DNA of 64,000 bases from Dysgonomonas mossii (GTDB lineage: Bacteria; Bacteroidota; Bacteroidia; Bacteroidales; Dysgonomonadaceae), in assembly GCF_004569505.1 (NCBI RefSeq), contig NZ_SPPK01000001.1, positions 1,054,001 through 1,118,000 of the forward strand, read 5' to 3'. The position numbers were made by a program, and so were the translations under genes. Below the pieces are notes generated by a model that had not been told where the DNA came from, did no database searches, and was given only the letters and a program-made list of their open reading frames with translations. Below, in pieces: positions 26,619 to 35,671 of the stretch (position 1 is its first letter; each line of letters opens with the position of its first letter).

Positions 26619-28301
26619 ATGAAAAAGATAATTATAATATTAATTTCTGTTTTTACAGTTAGTTGTTCCGATTTTTTGGATACAGATCAATTAACGCAGA
26701 AAGATTCATCAAATTACCCTCAAACTCCTGATGAAGCATATACCTCTCTTATGGGTGTATATAATGCTTTCGGATCACGTGTGGGTGGGGGCGAAACAGA
26801 ACATTCTTTTATTGTTCTCAACCTCATGGCAGATGATATGCTGGGAGGTGGAGGGAAAGACGACCTCACTGCTCATGCTATCGATTTGTTCAAGCTTACA
26901 TCAAGAACAATGTACACCGATCTATGGGAATGTACATGGCGTTCGGTTTATCGAGCAAACTTGCTGCTTGGTTCTTTGGATAATATAAAGTGGCCAACTT
27001 CTGAATCAAGAAACAAAATAGAGGGTCAGGTACTTTTTTTACGGGCTTTTACCTATTTCCGTCTGTGCTCTATGTTTGGACCCGTACAGCTGATTACTAC
27101 TCCCGAACCTGTAAACCTTCCTCGTGCTTCGGCAGAGGATGTATATGCACAAATGGGGGCCGATCTGAAGCGTGCAATTGAAATATTACCCGCTACTAAA
27201 TTTCAGGATATTCCTAAAAGTGAGAATGGATTGGCTACACGTTGGGCTGCTCAGGCTTTAATGGCTCGTATATTTTTATTCTATACTGATTATTACAAAC
27301 AACCCCAAATGGGTGATATTACAAAAGAGCAGGTCGTAGCATGGGTTGACGACTGTATAGCTAACAGCGGCCATGATTTGATTCCTGACTTCAGAAACTT
27401 GTGGCCATATTCGATTGTAATGTCAGGAAAAACAAAATCTGATTACAAGTACGCAGCGGATAACAATTTAAAATGGATAGGGGAAAATGGAGATAATAAC
27501 GAAACTATGTTTGCTATCAAATGTTCCACTGCTGCTCAAGGAAATAACTATGATCGTAGAAATACGGTGAACTTACACTTCGGATTTAGAGGTAATCAGG
27601 ATTTATTGCCTTTCGGGTCAGGTTGGGGAAAAGGACCTGTCAATAGTAAATTCTATAACGAATGGCCTAATAATGATCTACGCAAACGCGGTTCGGTTCT
27701 CGATGTGTCTGATGCAACACACGAAGGAGAAGGTTCTACCTCAAAATATAAATGGGGACAAGCTTACCAATGGAATGAAACGGGTTATTGGTCAAAGAAA
27801 TATATGCCGGTGAATGTGTATGACGACAAAGGAAATATTGTATCGTACAGTTCTATCTTATGGAATATGCCAAACGATCCTCAGTTTAATAGCACTCAGG
27901 ATATAGTGCTTATCCGTTTTGCTGACCTCCTTTTAATGGGTGCGGAGTTAGGTGGTTCTAAAGCTCAGGAATATATGGATCGGGTACGTAAACGTGTAGA
28001 CCTACCATCAGTTCCGGCAACATTGGAAAATATCAAGAATGAGCGTAAATACGAACTAGCATTTGAAGGTATAAGATGGCTCGACGTATTGAGATGGGGA
28101 GATGCTGAATCTACTGTTAACGGAATGAACGGTATAACCTTGAAGAATAATAGCCAGAATGCTACCTATAAGATAAAATTCCGTCCCGAAACCGGAGGAT
28201 TCTTACCTATTCCGGAAGCCGAAATAACATTGTCTAATGGAGTCTTGACTCAAACACCGGGTTGGAATACCAATGATGCTATGTTGCAACCGGGTGAATA
28301 A
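26619..28301 (+). CDS. SusD-family glycan-binding lipoprotein
   Basis: A 560-residue RagB/SusD lipoprotein with lipobox TVSC (Cys16) after a very short signal peptide. The N-terminal helices (DEAYTSLMGVYNAFG) and the C-terminal signature (NIKNERKYELAFEGIRWLDVLRW, split here over residues ~473-490) are typical. It caps the SusC encoded 14 bases upstream and binds the locus's glycan at the cell surface. The GH2 gene begins 14 bases downstream, so the three form one transcriptional unit. Ligand cannot be read from the sequence. Confidence 0.94.
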   Translation: MKKIIIILISVFTVSCSDFLDTDQLTQKDSSNYPQTPDEAYTSLMGVYNAFGSRVGGGETEHSFIVLNLMADDMLGGGGKDDLTAHAIDLFKLTSRTMYTDLWECTWRSVYRANLLLGSLDNIKWPTSESRNKIEGQVLFLRAFTYFRLCSMFGPVQLITTPEPVNLPRASAEDVYAQMGADLKRAIEILPATKFQDIPKSENGLATRWAAQALMARIFLFYTDYYKQPQMGDITKEQVVAWVDDCIANSGHDLIPDFRNLWPYSIVMSGKTKSDYKYAADNNLKWIGENGDNNETMFAIKCSTAAQGNNYDRRNTVNLHFGFRGNQDLLPFGSGWGKGPVNSKFYNEWPNNDLRKRGSVLDVSDATHEGEGSTSKYKWGQAYQWNETGYWSKKYMPVNVYDDKGNIVSYSSILWNMPNDPQFNSTQDIVLIRFADLLLMGAELGGSKAQEYMDRVRKRVDLPSVPATLENIKNERKYELAFEGIRWLDVLRWGDAESTVNGMNGITLKNNSQNATYKIKFRPETGGFLPIPEAEITLSNGVLTQTPGWNTNDAMLQPGE

Positions 28302-28315
28302 GAAAGAGAAGAATT

Positions 28316-30718
28316 ATGACTATAATTAAATATCGATTATTAATCTTATTGACCTCAGCCCTATTTCTGGGAAATATAACGGCTTTGTCCGGGAATATTT
28401 CTTTGAATGGGAAATGGCAGCTCTCCTACTGGAAACAGCCTTCTAAGCCGGTTGTTACTCCACAAGCTATCAAAGATATGCAAGTGGAAAAAATAGACGC
28501 TTCTGTTCCCGGAAATGTTGAATTAGACTTGATGGTTGCGGGCTTGATTCCCGACCCAATGATAGGTAGTAATGTGAACGCATTACGAAAGTATGAAAAC
28601 TATCAATGGTGTTACACAAAAATATTCGAAGCTCCATTAGTCCAAGAAGGTCAACGGGTCGAATTGTTTTTTGGAGGGATAGATTGTCTTGCTGATATCT
28701 GGCTCAACGGAGAGAAAGTGGGTGAGGCTGCAAATATGTTAATCGAGCATAAATATGACGTGACAGATTTTCTGAAAAGAGGAGAAAATACTTTGCAAGT
28801 AATTATCCGTTCGGATGTTATGGAAGCTCAGAAACATACACTTGGTACGATTAGTATTGGTAATTTTCCGGCAGAGGAGGCTGTTTATATTCGAAAGGCT
28901 CCGCACATGTATGGATGGGATATTATGCCGCGTTTGGTCAGTGCCGGATTGTGGAGAGATGTTGAACTTCGGGTACTCAATTCTACTCGTCTCAAAGATG
29001 TAAATTGGATGACCATCAACATCGATACAACGGCTCATACTGCACGTATTTTTACAGATGTACAGATGGTTATTCCCTTTGATAAGTTTGACAATGTTAA
29101 GGCTCAATTTACCCTTCGCCGTAAAGGGAAAATCGTATATCAGAATTCGCAGATTGTAAGCACTCCGGCTTTTCGCCATATATTCGAACTTAAGAATGTT
29201 GATTTTTGGTGGCCTAGGGGCTACGGTGAAGCTGCGCTCTACGATGCAAGTGTGCAATTGATAGATTCGGATGGTAAAGAGCTGGACATCAACAATTGTA
29301 AAATTGGGGTTCGCACTGTAAAGCTGGATATGGATGATATAAATCTCCCCGGAAAACCCGGACAATTTCGATTTATCGTTAATAATGAACCAATCTTTAT
29401 TCATGGCACTAATTGGGTACCAATGGATGCATTGCATAGCAGAGATAAATCTCACTTGAATACGATGATCGACATGGCCGTAGACATCAATTGCAACATG
29501 ATTCGCTGTTGGGGTGGTAATGTATATGAAGACACCGACTTTTTTGATCTTTGTGATCAAAATGGAATTCTTGTATGGCAAGATTTCGGTATGGGGTGTA
29601 CATTCTATCCACAGCGTGATGATTTTGCAAGAATGATTGAAGAGGAGGTTACGTCTGTTGTGCTTAAGTTTCGAAATCATGCTTCTTTGATTCTTTGGTC
29701 GGGCAATAATGAGAACGATTTGGCTATGCGTTGGACGTTGCAACCTCTGAATATCAATCCAAATAAGGATGTGATAACTCGTGAAGTTATTGCTAGAGTA
29801 CTCTATGAATTTGATCCCACACGACCTTATATACCAAGTTCTCCATATTATAGTCAAGCAGTATGGGAACATGGCGGTGGTGATGAATTATTACCCGAAA
29901 ATCATCTCTGGGGGCCACGAGGATACTATAAAGAACCATATTATACAAAGGCAGCCTGTTGTTTTGTTAGCGAAATAGGGTATCATGGATGTCCGAATGT
30001 CGAAAGTCTAAACAAAATGATGACTAAGGAAGGTGTTTACCCTTGGACTAAAGACAAAGAATGGAATGATGAGTGGGTTACAAAGTCGACACGTCGGTTC
30101 ACTTCTCAAGGAAAAACTTTCGATCGCAACAATCTAATGTTGAATCAGGTGAATTTGCTTTTTGGCGAAGTACCAACCAAACTTGACGATTTTGTTTTTG
30201 CATCGCAAGCTGTGCAGGCCGAGGCTATGAAGTTTTTTGTAGAGTTGTGGCGTGGGCAGAAGTTTAGTCCTAAAACAGGGATCGTGTGGTGGAATCTTCG
30301 TGATGGCTGGCCAATAATTTCGGATGCTATCGTAGATTACTACAACTCAAAGAAAATGGCGTATTATTTCATTAAAAATGCACAAACAGACCTTTGTGTA
30401 CTCATAAATGATCCTGTAGATAATGGCTATCCTTTGATTGTTGCCAATGACACCCGTAATCTGCAAAAAGGACAGGTGATTGTGTCTGACATGGCATCTA
30501 ATAAAGAAATATACAAAGGAAATTTCGAGGTTTCGGCAAATGGTATGAACAAGATAGCTTCATTACCTCTGCAAAAAGGGCAAGGGATACTTCTCATCAA
30601 ATATAAAGTGGGGCAAAAAGAATATAGCAATCATTATTTATATGGAGAAGCTCCTTTCAATTTGCAGGAATATAAAAAGTTATTAAAAAAGACAGGATTG
30701 TATCCTAGTATTAAATAG
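28316..30718 (+). CDS. GH2 beta-mannosidase-like glycosidase, exported
   Basis: An 800-residue retaining GH2 enzyme with a signal peptide to about residue 24. The N-terminal sugar-binding domain (SVPGNVELDLMVAGLIPDP), the immunoglobulin-like domain and the catalytic barrel are in the usual order. The acid/base is E466 in LWSGNNEND and the nucleophile E553 in FVSEIGYHG. The GNNEN form is typical of the beta-mannosidase branch rather than beta-galactosidase or glucuronidase, and both glutamates fall close to those of characterised bacterial beta-mannosidases. Exo-beta-glucosaminidase-type activity is an alternative within the same branch. It ends 4 bases before the ROK kinase gene, implying coordinated use of the released sugar. 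Confidence 0.88.
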   Translation: MTIIKYRLLILLTSALFLGNITALSGNISLNGKWQLSYWKQPSKPVVTPQAIKDMQVEKIDASVPGNVELDLMVAGLIPDPMIGSNVNALRKYENYQWCYTKIFEAPLVQEGQRVELFFGGIDCLADIWLNGEKVGEAANMLIEHKYDVTDFLKRGENTLQVIIRSDVMEAQKHTLGTISIGNFPAEEAVYIRKAPHMYGWDIMPRLVSAGLWRDVELRVLNSTRLKDVNWMTINIDTTAHTARIFTDVQMVIPFDKFDNVKAQFTLRRKGKIVYQNSQIVSTPAFRHIFELKNVDFWWPRGYGEAALYDASVQLIDSDGKELDINNCKIGVRTVKLDMDDINLPGKPGQFRFIVNNEPIFIHGTNWVPMDALHSRDKSHLNTMIDMAVDINCNMIRCWGGNVYEDTDFFDLCDQNGILVWQDFGMGCTFYPQRDDFARMIEEEVTSVVLKFRNHASLILWSGNNENDLAMRWTLQPLNINPNKDVITREVIARVLYEFDPTRPYIPSSPYYSQAVWEHGGGDELLPENHLWGPRGYYKEPYYTKAACCFVSEIGYHGCPNVESLNKMMTKEGVYPWTKDKEWNDEWVTKSTRRFTSQGKTFDRNNLMLNQVNLLFGEVPTKLDDFVFASQAVQAEAMKFFVELWRGQKFSPKTGIVWWNLRDGWPIISDAIVDYYNSKKMAYYFIKNAQTDLCVLINDPVDNGYPLIVANDTRNLQKGQVIVSDMASNKEIYKGNFEVSANGMNKIASLPLQKGQGILLIKYKVGQKEYSNHYLYGEAPFNLQEYKKLLKKTGLYPSIK

Positions 30719-30722
30719 GAAT

Positions 30723-31694
30723 ATGAAAGATAATTTATTAGGAATTGACATAGGAGGCACTAAATGTGCCATCGTTTACGGGAAAAGAATAGGTTCTGAT
30801 TTGCAGATAGTTGATAAAACAAAAATAGAGACTACTACAGTTGAAGAAACGATCAGAAATATAATGAGTGAAGCAAAAAGAATGATGGCACGCTTCAATC
30901 TTACCGCTCAAACAGTCCGTGCTGTAGGTATTAGCTGTGGCGGACCGCTCGACAGTAAGTCGGGAACGGTAATGTCTCCACCCAATTTGCCGGGCTGGGA
31001 TAATATACCTATCGTGAAAATCATTGAGGAAGAGCTTGGTGTAAGAGCCGGATTGCAGAATGACGCCAATGCGTGTGCATTAGCCGAGTGGAAGTTCGGT
31101 GCCGGAAGGGGAACTCAAAATATGATTTTTCTGACATGTGGTACAGGACTTGGTGCGGGAATAATTCTTAATGGTTCTTTATATTCGGGAACGAACGACA
31201 ATGCCGGAGAAGTTGGGCATATTCGTCTAACAGATGACGGGCCGATAGGGTACGGTAAAGAAGGCTCTTTTGAGGGATATGCCAGTGGTGGCGGAATAGC
31301 TCAATTGGCTCGTAGTTTAGCTACAGAAGAGATAAAAAAAGGAGGCCATGTTTCATGGTGCCCATCTCTCGATGATATGGAAAATGTAAATGCGAAGCTC
31401 ATTGCAGAAGCTGCCGGAGCAGGAGATAAACTTGCCCTGAAGGTGTATGAAACATCAGCGACCTATTTAGGGAAAGGTCTTGCTATGCTAATAGATATTC
31501 TAAATCCGGAACTTATCGCTATAGGCAGTATATATGCCCGCAACAAGGATATGATGGAACCTTATGTCTTAGATCAGATTTCGAAAGAAGCTCTGGAAGG
31601 AGCAAGAGATGTTTGCAAGATAGTTCCTGCGGCTCTTGGCGAAAATATTGGAGATTATGCTGCTCTTTCTATAGCTGCCAATCTAATCGATTAA
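30723..31694 (+). CDS. ROK-family sugar kinase lacking the zinc motif
   Basis: A 323-residue cytoplasmic ROK kinase without a signal peptide. The ATP phosphate loop GIDIGGTKC is at residues 7-15, the catalytic aspartate is D114 in QNDANACALAEW, and the second ATP motif is TCGTGLGAGI near 138-147. The conserved EVGH is at 164-167, but the zinc-binding cysteine cluster normally found just after it (CxCGxxGC) is replaced by GYGKEGSFEGYASG, with no cysteine. Cysteine-less ROK proteins exist, so this does not prove loss of activity. It sits 4 bases after the GH2 gene and 10 bases before gmhA. Likely role: phosphorylation of a sugar released by the locus, such as mannose or a heptose. Exact substrate is unknown. 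Confidence 0.88.
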   Translation: MKDNLLGIDIGGTKCAIVYGKRIGSDLQIVDKTKIETTTVEETIRNIMSEAKRMMARFNLTAQTVRAVGISCGGPLDSKSGTVMSPPNLPGWDNIPIVKIIEEELGVRAGLQNDANACALAEWKFGAGRGTQNMIFLTCGTGLGAGIILNGSLYSGTNDNAGEVGHIRLTDDGPIGYGKEGSFEGYASGGGIAQLARSLATEEIKKGGHVSWCPSLDDMENVNAKLIAEAAGAGDKLALKVYETSATYLGKGLAMLIDILNPELIAIGSIYARNKDMMEPYVLDQISKEALEGARDVCKIVPAALGENIGDYAALSIAANLID

Positions 31695-31704
31695 AAACGA
31701 TATT

Positions 31705-32283
31705 ATGAAAAATTTGATAAGAGAAAGCTCGCAAGCAATATTAAAGGAGGTCGATAGTTTTTGGAGCAATCCTGAAACAATAGAAGTCATTGAACGGGCT
31801 GCTGTATTACTCTCCGATTCATTGAAGAAGGGGTATAAAATTATTAGCTGTGGCAATGGAGGATCTCTTTGCGATGCTACGCATTTTGCAGAAGAATTGA
31901 CGGGACGCTATCGTAAAAACAGAACGTCTTTACCAGCCATTTCAATAAATGATCCGGCATACATAACATGTGTTGGAAATGATTTTTCGTTCGACGAAAT
32001 ATATTCCCGCTATGTTGAAGGTGTGGGATGCGAAGGGGATGTATTATTGGCTATCAGTACCAGTGGTAACTCTAGCAATATAGTGAAGGCAGTTGAAAGT
32101 GCCCATCTAAAAAAAATGAAAGTTTTAGCACTAACCTCTACCGGCGATAATCGTCTCTCTGCATTGAGTGATATTGTAATTGCTGCACCGAAAGTTGATT
32201 TTTCCGACCGGGTGCAAGAGATACATATTCAAATAATACACATTTTGATTCAAGCGATAGAAAAACAACTAGGTTTTGAATAA
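31705..32283 (+). CDS. gmhA: GmhA-type phosphoheptose (sedoheptulose-7-phosphate) isomerase
   Basis: A 192-residue cytoplasmic SIS-domain isomerase. The segments SCGNGGSLCDATHFAEEL, CVGNDFSFDEIYSRYVE, EGDVLLAISTSGNSSN and RVQEIHIQIIHILIQ are all extremely close to what I recall of E. coli GmhA. The catalytic pair expected from GmhA is present as E64 (in FAEELTGR) and a histidine of the EIHIQIIH segment (H174 or H179; alignment needed). GmhA interconverts sedoheptulose 7-phosphate and D-glycero-D-manno-heptose 7-phosphate and normally serves LPS heptose synthesis. No other heptose-synthesis gene (hldE, gmhB, hldD) is in the window. Here it is embedded between a sugar kinase and glycosidases, suggesting a catabolic role. 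A mannose-6-phosphate isomerase role is an alternative. Confidence 0.88.
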   Translation: MKNLIRESSQAILKEVDSFWSNPETIEVIERAAVLLSDSLKKGYKIISCGNGGSLCDATHFAEELTGRYRKNRTSLPAISINDPAYITCVGNDFSFDEIYSRYVEGVGCEGDVLLAISTSGNSSNIVKAVESAHLKKMKVLALTSTGDNRLSALSDIVIAAPKVDFSDRVQEIHIQIIHILIQAIEKQLGFE

Positions 32284-32308
32284 TTGGATTTTATAAAAAA
32301 GTTAATCA

Positions 32309-33889
32309 ATGAAAACACTGAAATATTTCAAACAAACATTTGTTATTGTGCTTCTTTTTAGTATGATGACTATTTCTAGTGCCTGTTCCAATATAGATGA
32401 AGGTTATAACCGTATTCCATCCAATTTTTACCCCACTCAGGTAAAAGAATCTACAGGAGTGAAATTGGTAGGGATAGGAGTAGAACTGGATCCTCATTTC
32501 TTCTCACAAAATTTAACCCGTCCAGAAGACGGATCTAAGGCTGAAGATTGGAACATCGTAAAAGAGCGTGTAAAGAAAATGGGTGTCCAAAATTTCCGGG
32601 TAATGGTACAACCGCATTGGTGGGAACCGCTAAATGATAATGATGACCCGAATGTTGCGGATATGAGTAAATTTACTTTCGATTCGCAGGAGATGCAATC
32701 ATTATATAAAGTACTGGAATTGATACAGGAAAATAATGGAGAAGTAACACTTGTGCTATGGGGATGTCCTGTAAATATGGATTTGATAGCAGGAACACCA
32801 ACAGGGAAGCATTTTCTTTGCGATAGCAGACCGAATGCTCCGTGGGTATGCGGAACAGATAAGTATGAAGAATTTGCCGAAAACTTCTCGGTATTAGTCA
32901 AATATCTGATCGAGACGAAAGGTTTTACATGTGTAAAAGCAGTAACTCCATTCAACGAGCCTGATAGCCATACCCCCAATTACGGCAGAACGATGTGGCA
33001 AGGAGAGCCTGACAGCCATCCCGATCAGTATGCACCTATGGTAAAGGCTTTGGATGCAAAATTTAAGGCAATGGGACTTAGGGATAAAGTAGAGTTCAAT
33101 CTATCTGACAATACAGATGGTAGCCCTAACTATTTAAAATCATGTGCAGAAGCTCTACAAGCAGAAACAAATTTACTGAATACTCATACTTATAAGTTTG
33201 GATACACTACTTCGAATGCCGATATCGTTAATTGGGAAAAAAATAATGTGACTCTATCGAGCGGTAAGAAACACTTTGTAGGGGAGTTCGGATCTAATCA
33301 AACTTCGGGTTCTTCACGTCAGTTAGATATCGATAAGTACGAACGAGGAGTCCTCCTGACTCGTATTGCTATCAACCTGCTTAACGGAGGTGCTGCAGGT
33401 GTAAGTTACTGGTCGTTGATAGATCAATACTATAGCAGAAACGGAAGTTATTCGGAAATGCAACAGCTCGGCCTATGGAAATATGTAAAAAAAGCATATG
33501 AGCCTGATCCGGAAATTTATAATGCAATAAAGGAAGACTATGAGGTCAGACCTCATTACTATGCATATAGTCTGTTGACTCGTTTCATCAAAAAAAATGC
33601 AGAAGTATTTCCATTAGATTTGAACGAAAATCTTGTTGCCGGAACAGCCATTCTGAATGAAAATAATAAATGGGTCTACATTTTTGCAAATGGTTCGGAG
33701 CACAATAAACCTGTAGAAATTATCAATGACAAGTCTCAGGCAAATGGAGAATATGAGGTTTACAAATATGTAGAAGGAAGTCTTCCTACCGGGGATAATC
33801 TCATTCAATCTACAGAAACTATAAATATTAAGGATAAAACTTCGCTTAGCATTGCGCGCTCTAGTGTCTTAATATTAGTTCAAAAATAA
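32309..33889 (+). CDS. Clan GH-A glycoside hydrolase lipoprotein, family not assigned
   Basis: A 526-residue lipoprotein with lipobox SSAC (Cys26). The middle is a (beta/alpha)8-barrel with clan GH-A catalytic residues: acid/base E217 in TPFNEPD and nucleophile E326 in FVGEFGS. It ends with a small beta-sandwich (about residues 425-526; NKWVYIFANGSEHNKPVEI), as in GH30, GH39 or some GH5 enzymes. I cannot match it confidently to one family. It is placed between gmhA (25 bases) and the LRR lipoprotein (22 bases). It could be the surface endo-acting enzyme of this locus, since the others look exo-acting; that is inference from the lipobox and from having no other endo candidate. Confidence 0.8.
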   Translation: MKTLKYFKQTFVIVLLFSMMTISSACSNIDEGYNRIPSNFYPTQVKESTGVKLVGIGVELDPHFFSQNLTRPEDGSKAEDWNIVKERVKKMGVQNFRVMVQPHWWEPLNDNDDPNVADMSKFTFDSQEMQSLYKVLELIQENNGEVTLVLWGCPVNMDLIAGTPTGKHFLCDSRPNAPWVCGTDKYEEFAENFSVLVKYLIETKGFTCVKAVTPFNEPDSHTPNYGRTMWQGEPDSHPDQYAPMVKALDAKFKAMGLRDKVEFNLSDNTDGSPNYLKSCAEALQAETNLLNTHTYKFGYTTSNADIVNWEKNNVTLSSGKKHFVGEFGSNQTSGSSRQLDIDKYERGVLLTRIAINLLNGGAAGVSYWSLIDQYYSRNGSYSEMQQLGLWKYVKKAYEPDPEIYNAIKEDYEVRPHYYAYSLLTRFIKKNAEVFPLDLNENLVAGTAILNENNKWVYIFANGSEHNKPVEIINDKSQANGEYEVYKYVEGSLPTGDNLIQSTETINIKDKTSLSIARSSVLILVQK

Positions 33890-33911
33890 ACAGTAATTAA
33901 AGCCTAATAAA

Positions 33912-35597
33912 ATGAATAAGTTTAATTTATTAATATTATTGGTTTCGCTAACTTGCTTCTGGAGTTGCGATGATGTGACTGAGTATGATTTATCATTTGG
34001 TATATCCGGCGTTGTTATACCTAAATATGAAGAAGGTATCCAAGGAACGGAAGTTAAAATAGAAGGACGGGGTTTTCAGTCTACCGATCACCTGCATTTA
34101 CGTCCGTTACTGAAACCTCTGGACGGTTCTTTTGATATAGATGTTGAAATAAAAGAGGTTACATCTTCTTATCTCTCATTCTTGTTTCCTCTCAATGCAA
34201 AAGAGAGTGGCTATTCCTTAGTTCTTGTCAGGGGCGACAAAGAGATATCACTGGGTAGTATGCAGCAATGGTTACCTAAGGGATGGGTAGCAGATATAAA
34301 TTTGCGTAATACACTTAAAGTAATCGGACCTCAGCTATTTGATGCTCAGGATAGTTTGAAACTTTCTGTAGCAGCTGATTTCGAATTCGAAAATGGAACG
34401 TTGAATATTTCGGGTAAAGGAATTACTAATTTGAGTGGTTTGGAAAAATTCCCTAAATTGAAAACTCTTTGGGCTACAGATAATAATCTTGGCAATATTG
34501 AACTAGTGGGAATGGATGGTATTGTCAGCATCTTTGCATGGAGTAGCAATATTACAAGTATGAATATACAGTCTAAAACATTGCAAACTTTATACATGGG
34601 CAATAATCCTCTCACAGAACTAGACTTGAGCAAATGTCCGGCATTACTAAACATTGTATTGGATAATATCAAATTCCGTAAATTAGATATCAGCAACTGC
34701 ATGTGTTTTGGTTCGTTCGATAATTTCAAGTTCGACTTCGATACAAATCAGGAATGTCAGTTACTAGTGAGCAATATATGGTTCTGGCACATGGATATGT
34801 TCAACAGGTCGAGTGCTGTAAGAACAGCAGGTCTTTCGGGAGTGAAGGTAACTACAATAGGCCTTGACAAAGAAGTTGTATTTGATAAAATTAATTGGAC
34901 TAATGCAGGTACAGCATCCATGCCGGATGCAAATCTGCGTGCCATAATGAAAGGTTATTGTCCTCAAGCGTTCAGTGGAAATGACATCATAATCAGTGAA
35001 GCCAGAAATGCTAAATTACCAACTAATCTGGCTAATAAGCTCGATCTTTCGGACAAAAATATTACATCTTTAGATGGTTTGAAATACTTCGATGATGTTT
35101 GGTATCTGGTATGTGATAACAATAACATAAGTGAGATTGATATGACAGGCTGGTACAATCTAACAACGATATCAGCGAAAAATGCAGGACTAACTTCTTT
35201 CAAAACGAAGGATCAACCATGGTTGAGAGATATAGATCTAAGTAACAATACTTCATTGAAATATATTGACATGCGGGGTATTTCATTACTTAGCAACTAT
35301 AATATTCGTTTCATTGCTACAGGATGTCCGATAGAGTATCTTGATCTACGTAATGGTTATGCTTGGTCTACATGGGGACAAAGTGGAGATAAGTTGGCAT
35401 TCGACTTTACAGCCGATACATCTAAATCACGGACGCTGAAAGTAGAAACTGCAGAAAACGGAGGTTGGAGTAGTGTTTGGAACTCAGGTGTAAACCCTGT
35501 TCAGAAAGCAATTGAAGCAGGTGTTCGTGTAGAGTACTATAACTGGACAAATGCGGCTACGGGTAACTATGGAGAGTTATTAAAAACGGTCAACTAA
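33912..35597 (+). CDS. Leucine-rich-repeat surface lipoprotein, putative glycan-binding protein
   Basis: A 561-residue lipoprotein (signal peptide, lipobox FWSC, Cys19). An IPT/TIG-like beta domain follows at about 30-115 (VVIPKYEEGIQGTEVKIEGRGF). Two leucine-rich-repeat blocks come next, about 165-262 (LEKFPKLKTLWATDNNLGNI, TLYMGNNPLTELDLSKCPAL) and about 375-480 (LDLSDKNITSLDGLKYF). The second is preceded by MPDANLRAIMKGY, the Bacteroidetes LRR cap. No catalytic motif is visible. It occupies the slot where a surface glycan-binding protein is expected, so it probably binds the target glycan or a protein partner. A hairpin follows at 35618-35649. Confidence 0.82.
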   Translation: MNKFNLLILLVSLTCFWSCDDVTEYDLSFGISGVVIPKYEEGIQGTEVKIEGRGFQSTDHLHLRPLLKPLDGSFDIDVEIKEVTSSYLSFLFPLNAKESGYSLVLVRGDKEISLGSMQQWLPKGWVADINLRNTLKVIGPQLFDAQDSLKLSVAADFEFENGTLNISGKGITNLSGLEKFPKLKTLWATDNNLGNIELVGMDGIVSIFAWSSNITSMNIQSKTLQTLYMGNNPLTELDLSKCPALLNIVLDNIKFRKLDISNCMCFGSFDNFKFDFDTNQECQLLVSNIWFWHMDMFNRSSAVRTAGLSGVKVTTIGLDKEVVFDKINWTNAGTASMPDANLRAIMKGYCPQAFSGNDIIISEARNAKLPTNLANKLDLSDKNITSLDGLKYFDDVWYLVCDNNNISEIDMTGWYNLTTISAKNAGLTSFKTKDQPWLRDIDLSNNTSLKYIDMRGISLLSNYNIRFIATGCPIEYLDLRNGYAWSTWGQSGDKLAFDFTADTSKSRTLKVETAENGGWSSVWNSGVNPVQKAIEAGVRVEYYNWTNAATGNYGELLKTVN

Positions 35598-35617
35598 AAA
35601 GGATTATTAAACACAGT

Positions 35618-35649
35618 AAGCTATCCCGGATTAGGGTTCGGGGTAGCTT
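35618..35649 (+). terminator. Hairpin between the LRR gene and MFS gene
   Basis: Arms aagctatcccg and cggggtagctt (one G-U pair, 11 bp) around a 10-base loop, followed by taatcaaacg. It probably splits the locus into an upstream (GH78 to LRR) and a downstream (MFS to EEP) transcript, or reduces read-through. The weak T tail makes full termination uncertain. Confidence 0.65.
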
Positions 35650-35671
35650 TAATCAAACGAATTTGTAAAGG

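Noticed and set aside
28739..29872. 377-residue open frame antisense to the GH2 gene
   Set aside because: The opposite strand carries an intact GH2 enzyme with both catalytic residues; the antisense product has no recognisable domain.
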